Source of the DNA: Nonomuraea endophytica
GTDB lineage: Bacteria; Actinomycetota; Actinomycetes; Streptosporangiales; Streptosporangiaceae
NCBI RefSeq assembly: GCF_014203235.1
Contig: NZ_JACHIN010000001.1
Location: 1,550,001-1,614,000, forward strand
Direction of reading: 5' to 3'
DNA: 64,000 bases
The notes beneath the pieces are model-generated. The model saw only the letters and a program-made list of their open reading frames with translations, searched no databases and was not told the origin of the DNA. A program made the translations under genes and the position numbers. Below, one piece after another: positions 60,801 to 64,000 of this stretch (the first letter of the stretch is position 1; each line of letters begins with the position of its first letter).

Positions 60801-62570
60801 CCGCTCGACCGCGCTGTGGTAGCCGGTGAAGGCATCGGGACCCTGCAGGAACGTGACCGCCCGGGTGCCGGTCTCCTTGAGTTCGGCCGTGAGCTCTCCG
60901 GCCAGCGAGTCGAGCCGGGTGAGGTCGATGTAGCGGACCTCGCGCAGCGTCACCAGCCGCCCCTGCGCGCGGCGCAGCGTGGCCAGCAGGCTGACCCAGG
61001 CGTCGGCGCCGGCCGGCAGGTCACCGCGGGCCTGCCGGACGAGGGTGACGGTCTCCTCCTCGGCGGCGGCCAGCGTCCGCGCGGCCTGCGCGGTCAGCTG
61101 CTCGACGTTCTCGTATTCGTCGAGCACCTGGCCGGCGGTGGCGCGTACGTCGGTGAGCGGGGTGCGCAGTCCGTGCTCACCGAGCCAGTGGTAGTGGTCG
61201 AAGGCCCGCTCACAGGCGGCGATCAGCGCCTCGAAGGTCGCCGCCGACGGCGACATCTCCTCGACCATGCGCGCCACGGACAGGCAGTCGGAGATGCCGC
61301 GGACCAGCTCGGCGTTGCCGATGCGCTCCAGCGGCCCCGAGCCGGTGGGCTGGGCGGCGGCGTAGGTGTCGGAGACATAGGGCGTCTGCCACACCTGCAT
61401 GGGATGGACCCGGGTCGGCTCGTCGGAGGTGGCGCGGAAGACCACCATCGTGCCGTCGTCGAACAGGCTGAACCCGTGGCACGGGATGGGGTTGGCCACC
61501 TCCTTCCTGATCACGTTGTACGGCAGCAGCAACGACCGCCCGTCACCCCGGGCATGGAAGACGTAGAGCACGTCCTCGCCGTTGGGCGAGCGGACCACGC
61601 GCTCGAACTCCAGCTCGCTGACGTCGAGGTCGAACGTCTTGCTGACCCCGGTCGCCAGGTAGTAGCCCCCGGGGAAGATCAGCCCCTGGTCCTCCGGCAG
61701 CCTCCGGCAGGCCTGCCCGATGCCGTCGAGCCGGACCACCGCCTTGGTCCTGGTGTTGAACACCAGGTGCCGCCACTCCGGCTCCTTGTACGGCCGGACG
61801 CGCAGCAGGATGAGCGGCCCGACCCGGGCGTAGGAGACGTCGGCGTCGGCCAGCGACTGCAGCGGCTCGGTGACCGGCTCGGAGTAGATCCCGTGGCCGA
61901 TCTCGGTGTTGTCCTCGACCTTGATGGTCAGGTCGCCGCCGACGGTCTCGACGAAGACCTCGCCCTCGATGGAGATGTGGGGATGGCGGCCGAGCACGTG
62001 GTCGTCGCGGGTGGTGACGGTCCACTCGAAGTCGTGGGACGCCGGGAACACGTGGTCGCGCTCGCCCCGGTTGTCGAGGTATTTGCCGGACACGTCCCAG
62101 CGCAGGACCTTGCTGTCGCTCGGCCCGGTCTGAAAGACGGCCAGCAACTTGCCCTCGACCTGCCGCAGGGTCTGCAGGCGGGTCTCCTTGTAGTACCGGT
62201 ACAACTCGGCGAAGTCCTTCTGGAACGCGGGGTCGGTGAGCGCGTCCCACTGTGCCGGATCGAACCGGAACGCTTCGCCGTCGCGGGTGAACCTGTGGAC
62301 GGAGAACACGTCGTCCACAGCCGTTTCCGGCTTAAGTCCGATGAAAACGTTGTACCCGAACACCATCACCTCCCCGACGGAGATGATGTCCCTGGGCACG
62401 CAGTTGTTCTCGGTCCTGATCCGCTCCGTGCCGAGCAGCGTGAGCTCGGCGCCGCCGAAGACCTTCAGCCGCTCGTCGTTGACCGCCTCCGCGGCCTGCG
62501 CCAGCAGCTTGGCCTGCGACTGAAGGCGGTTCCTGAGCACCTCATAGGTGCCCGCCTCAAGATCCGCCAT
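57804..62570 (-). CDS. DUF3686-type AAA ATPase (annotated elsewhere as DNA repair ATPase)
   Basis: A 1588-aa protein. Residues about 1-400 carry the DUF3686 region with beta-rich segments (VFGGAELTLLGTERIRTENN, VFVETVGGDLTIKVEDNTE), 430-800 long helical/coiled-coil segments, 850-1200 an alpha-rich region, and an AAA+ domain with Walker A SPPGYGKT (K1235), Walker B LLYLDDIQ (D1297-D1298) and NRADVWNLGD sensor region, then a helical C-terminus. The family is often encoded beside flotillin; its function is not firmly known. It follows the flotillin gene by 4 bp, so they are one operon. Confidence 0.87.
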   Translation of the reverse strand: MADLEAGTYEVLRNRLQSQAKLLAQAAEAVNDERLKVFGGAELTLLGTERIRTENNCVPRDIISVGEVMVFGYNVFIGLKPETAVDDVFSVHRFTRDGEAFRFDPAQWDALTDPAFQKDFAELYRYYKETRLQTLRQVEGKLLAVFQTGPSDSKVLRWDVSGKYLDNRGERDHVFPASHDFEWTVTTRDDHVLGRHPHISIEGEVFVETVGGDLTIKVEDNTEIGHGIYSEPVTEPLQSLADADVSYARVGPLILLRVRPYKEPEWRHLVFNTRTKAVVRLDGIGQACRRLPEDQGLIFPGGYYLATGVSKTFDLDVSELEFERVVRSPNGEDVLYVFHARGDGRSLLLPYNVIRKEVANPIPCHGFSLFDDGTMVVFRATSDEPTRVHPMQVWQTPYVSDTYAAAQPTGSGPLERIGNAELVRGISDCLSVARMVEEMSPSAATFEALIAACERAFDHYHWLGEHGLRTPLTDVRATAGQVLDEYENVEQLTAQAARTLAAAEEETVTLVRQARGDLPAGADAWVSLLATLRRAQGRLVTLREVRYIDLTRLDSLAGELTAELKETGTRAVTFLQGPDAFTGYHSAVERLAADAGAIATVADAVPVAELLADQAEGLEVVTEVVGSLDIADATVRTSILERIAEVLGGVNRARAVLEGRRRELLSSEGRAAFAAEFALLGQAITGALAMADTPERCDEQLGKLMLQLEGLESRFGEFDDFAAKLTTKREDVYEAFSARKQSQLDERARRADRVFASAERILGSVARRVAGLASLDEVNTYFATDPMVAKLQSVSAELRTLGDPVRAEELDGRVKAAQQEAGRSLRDRLDLFDAGGETLRLGRHRFAVNTQPVDLTLVPHDGAMQFAITGTDYRAPVPADFADTRPFWDQLLVSETPEVYRAEHLAAALLGTSDHPSADLVRRAAEERYDEGYERGVHDHDATLILDALVRLRDGAGLLRYSPEARAAAQLFWAFHTDEVSRKTFTTRASSLVRAREAFGANEAVAALAEELSSLITAAPGVARLAGEYLVEELATTPPGFVTSKAARALVDNFRARLGPEAQRSFEDDLSSLDPPARIQLAEAWLGAFDQSPELPEAIALQLCGDLPRYASSATVTAVVEGLLGTHPRITERTLPVRLDEILTRTRMFATERVPAFRAYQKRRVELVAAERDRLRLDEYKPKVMSAFVRNRLLDEVYLPLIGDNLAKQLGAAGAGKRTDQMGLLLLISPPGYGKTTLMEYVASRLGLVFVKVNGPALGHAVTSLDPEEAPDATSRQEVEKISFALETGNNTLLYLDDIQHTSPELLQKFISLCDAQRRIEGVWNGRTRTYDLRGKRFAVCMAGNPYTESGKRFRIPDMLANRADVWNLGDVLSGRDELFALSYVDNALTSNPVLAPLSTRDRADVELLVRLARGDQTVRSDQLKHPYSKVELDQILSVLAKLVRVQEVVLANNQAYIASAAQSDDARTEPPYKLQGSYRNMNKLAERIVPAMNDAELEAVIDDHYVGEAQTLTSDAEANLLKLAELRGRLTPEQQERWTTIKAAYLRTRALGGAEDDPVTRTVGAIGLLTDRVTDITTAIRQSTPNP

Positions 62571-62574
62571 GCGC

Positions 62575-64000
62575 TCAGGCCCTCAGCGCGGCGACCGAGG
62601 AGTCGGCGACGCCGAGTCTGCGCGCGGTCTCCAGAAGCTCGGTCAGCTTCGCCTCCGGCCCACCGCTCTGGATCATCTGCATGAGCAGCGCGGACACGGT
62701 GATGTTCTTGAGGTCCTCGGTGCCGATCCCGCCGACGATCGCCGCGAGGTCCGCGGGCAGGCTCGCCGATCCGTTGAGGTACGGCTCCGCCAGCGTCCTG
62801 GCCACCGCCGAGTGCTCCACGAACCCGTCGACCGCCTTGCCCGCGGTGATCGAGCCCACGATCCTGTCGAAGAACATCGTGTCGCCGCCCACGATGTCGA
62901 TGTCGGCCTTGGCCAGCCCCGCCGCCAGCACGCTGGCCTGCGACTCGGCGACCTTCGCCTGCACGTCGATGCGCTTGAGGTGGATCTCCTTGTCGGCCTC
63001 CAGCCGCAGGCGGTACTCCTCGTGCGTACGCGAGGCCTCGTCCAGCGCGGCCAGCGCGGCGGCCTTCTCGGTCAGACCCTCGGCCTCGGCCTTGAGCTTC
63101 TCGCCGACGGCAGCGGCGGCGGCGAGCGCGAGTGCCTGCTCGCCCTCGGCGCGGGCCTTGAGCCGGTCGCCCTCGACCAGCGCCATCGCCTTGGCGCCTT
63201 CGGCCTCGGCGCGCAGGCGCTCGCTCAGCACCATCGCCTCGGCGCGGCCGACCTTCTCGATCGCCGCCGCGTCGCGCTCCTTCACCTGCACCTCGGCCAG
63301 CCCCGCCGCGGCGCTCTCGGCCTGGACACCCTCCGCGAGCCGGATCTTGGCGCGGGCGTCGAGGTCGGCGGCCTGCTGCCTGGCCTCGGCGAGCACGAGC
63401 TCCTCGCGGGCGCGGAACTTCGAGGCGGCCTCGGCGGCCTCGGCCGCCTTGATGTCCTTGACCAGGTTCTCCTGAGCCTCGGCCTCGGCGGCGATGATCG
63501 TGGTCTGGCGCAGCCGTTCGGCCTCCTCGACCGCGCGCAGCCGCTTGATGTTCTCCTCCTGCTCGGCGACGGTCTTGTCGACCGCGATGCGCTCGCGCAC
63601 GACCTCGGCGATCGAGCGCTTCTCGGTCTCGACCTCCTTGTCCTTGGAGATGCGCGACAGCTCGGTCTCGCGTTCGCGGGCGATGACCTCCAGCATGCGG
63701 TCCTTCTCGATCCGCTCGGTCTCGATCGCGATCACGCGTTCCTTGTTCTTCTCGGCGACGGCGATCTCGCGGGCGCGGTTCTCGTTGTGGACGCCGAGCT
63801 GCTCGTCGGTCCTGATGTTGGCGGCCTGGGCCTTGAGCCGCTCCTCGGCCTGCACGCGGGCGGTCTCGGCCTCCTCGCGCGCCCTCATGGTCTCGATCTC
63901 GCGCTTCTGCTTGGTCTCGGCGTCGGCCTGGCGGCGTTCCAGCTCCAGGATCGCCTCGCGGGCGTCCACGTTCTGGCGGGTGATCTCCTTCTCCTCGTTG
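62575..64000 (-). CDS. Flotillin/SPFH-family protein (partial, 5' end outside window)
   Basis: At least 475 residues; the frame stays open to the window end, so the N-terminal membrane segment and most of the SPFH domain are missing. What is seen is a very long Ala/Glu-rich coiled coil (RAREEAETARVQAEERLKAQ...; AEGAKAMALVEGDRLKARAE), as in flotillin repeats, and a C-terminal globular end (VGGDTMFFDRIVGSITAGKAV). Flotillins scaffold membrane microdomains. The downstream partner is the DUF3686 AAA ATPase. Confidence 0.88.
   Translation of the reverse strand, partial: NEEKEITRQNVDAREAILELERRQADAETKQKREIETMRAREEAETARVQAEERLKAQAANIRTDEQLGVHNENRAREIAVAEKNKERVIAIETERIEKDRMLEVIARERETELSRISKDKEVETEKRSIAEVVRERIAVDKTVAEQEENIKRLRAVEEAERLRQTTIIAAEAEAQENLVKDIKAAEAAEAASKFRAREELVLAEARQQAADLDARAKIRLAEGVQAESAAAGLAEVQVKERDAAAIEKVGRAEAMVLSERLRAEAEGAKAMALVEGDRLKARAEGEQALALAAAAAVGEKLKAEAEGLTEKAAALAALDEASRTHEEYRLRLEADKEIHLKRIDVQAKVAESQASVLAAGLAKADIDIVGGDTMFFDRIVGSITAGKAVDGFVEHSAVARTLAEPYLNGSASLPADLAAIVGGIGTEDLKNITVSALLMQMIQSGGPEAKLTELLETARRLGVADSSVAALRA

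Noticed and set aside
59826..62684. 952-codon open frame on the plus strand
   Set aside because: Antisense to the DUF3686 ATPase, which has clear Walker motifs; the plus-strand protein is Gly/Arg-rich and domain-free.

Overview
The window is chromosomal DNA of a high-GC actinomycete, most likely a Streptosporangiales relative (Nonomuraea-like). This is inferred from the very GC-rich third codon positions, the conserved block SRP RNA-dnaX-ybaB-recR-DUF5063-ask-asd, an SCO5389-family protein, an AfsR-type SARP regulator, F420/flavin LLM oxidoreductases, many one-gene regulator pairs and many probable leaderless starts. No rRNA, CRISPR array, prophage or intact insertion sequence was seen.

Left part (1-15 kb) is mostly core. 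Two tandem tRNA-deaminase-associated proteins precede tadA and tRNA-Ser(CGA). Then come small secreted, metallopeptidase, LysE, Nudix, AraC and glyoxalase genes, tRNA-Ser(GGA) on the minus strand, the SRP RNA, dnaX with a collagen-like linker, a GAF-type regulator, and ybaB-recR-DUF5063 followed by the aspartokinase/ASA-dehydrogenase operon. Two CTGTCCACA (DnaA-box-like) sequences lie before ask.

Middle part (15-33 kb) is accessory: an M15-like secreted protein, a TetR/LLM/amidase group with a clear operator, a YkvA protein behind an ECF-type promoter, an amidohydrolase, and a repeat-rich patch (21.4-23.5 kb) around a tyrosine phosphatase and SURF1. In that patch the SURF1 3' tail and a 140-150 bp block are duplicated. 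HxlR/GNAT/TetR, a 2-hydroxyacid dehydrogenase and a methyltransferase follow. A 993-aa AfsR/SARP-NB-ARC-TPR regulator is flanked on both sides by 11-bp-period heptamer arrays pointing into structured, protein-free DNA.

Right-middle (33-47 kb): GNAT, aminotransferase/LysR pair, RNase HII, a redox group (FAD oxidoreductase, AhpD-like, Rrf2, LLM oxidoreductase) with one motif shared by two promoters, an SCO5389 protein and a CooC-like ATPase behind a Zur-box-like palindrome, TPR, LCP, methyltransferase, MFS, and a two-gene operon of a 4-TM protein with a divergent thymidylate-synthase-like protein.

Right end (47-64 kb): polyprenyl synthase, MFS/PadR pair, glyoxalase, serine hydrolase, LysR/DapA-like pair, flavin monooxygenase/MarR pair with a perfect operator, an ABC-F protein split by linker repeats, and an operon of a flotillin (cut by the window end) and a 1588-aa DUF3686-type AAA ATPase.

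Most regulators sit divergent to their likely target with an inverted repeat between them. The least explained items are the SARP arrays with structured downstream DNA, the TM/ThyA-like pair, the Zur-box ATPase and the flotillin/ATPase operon.
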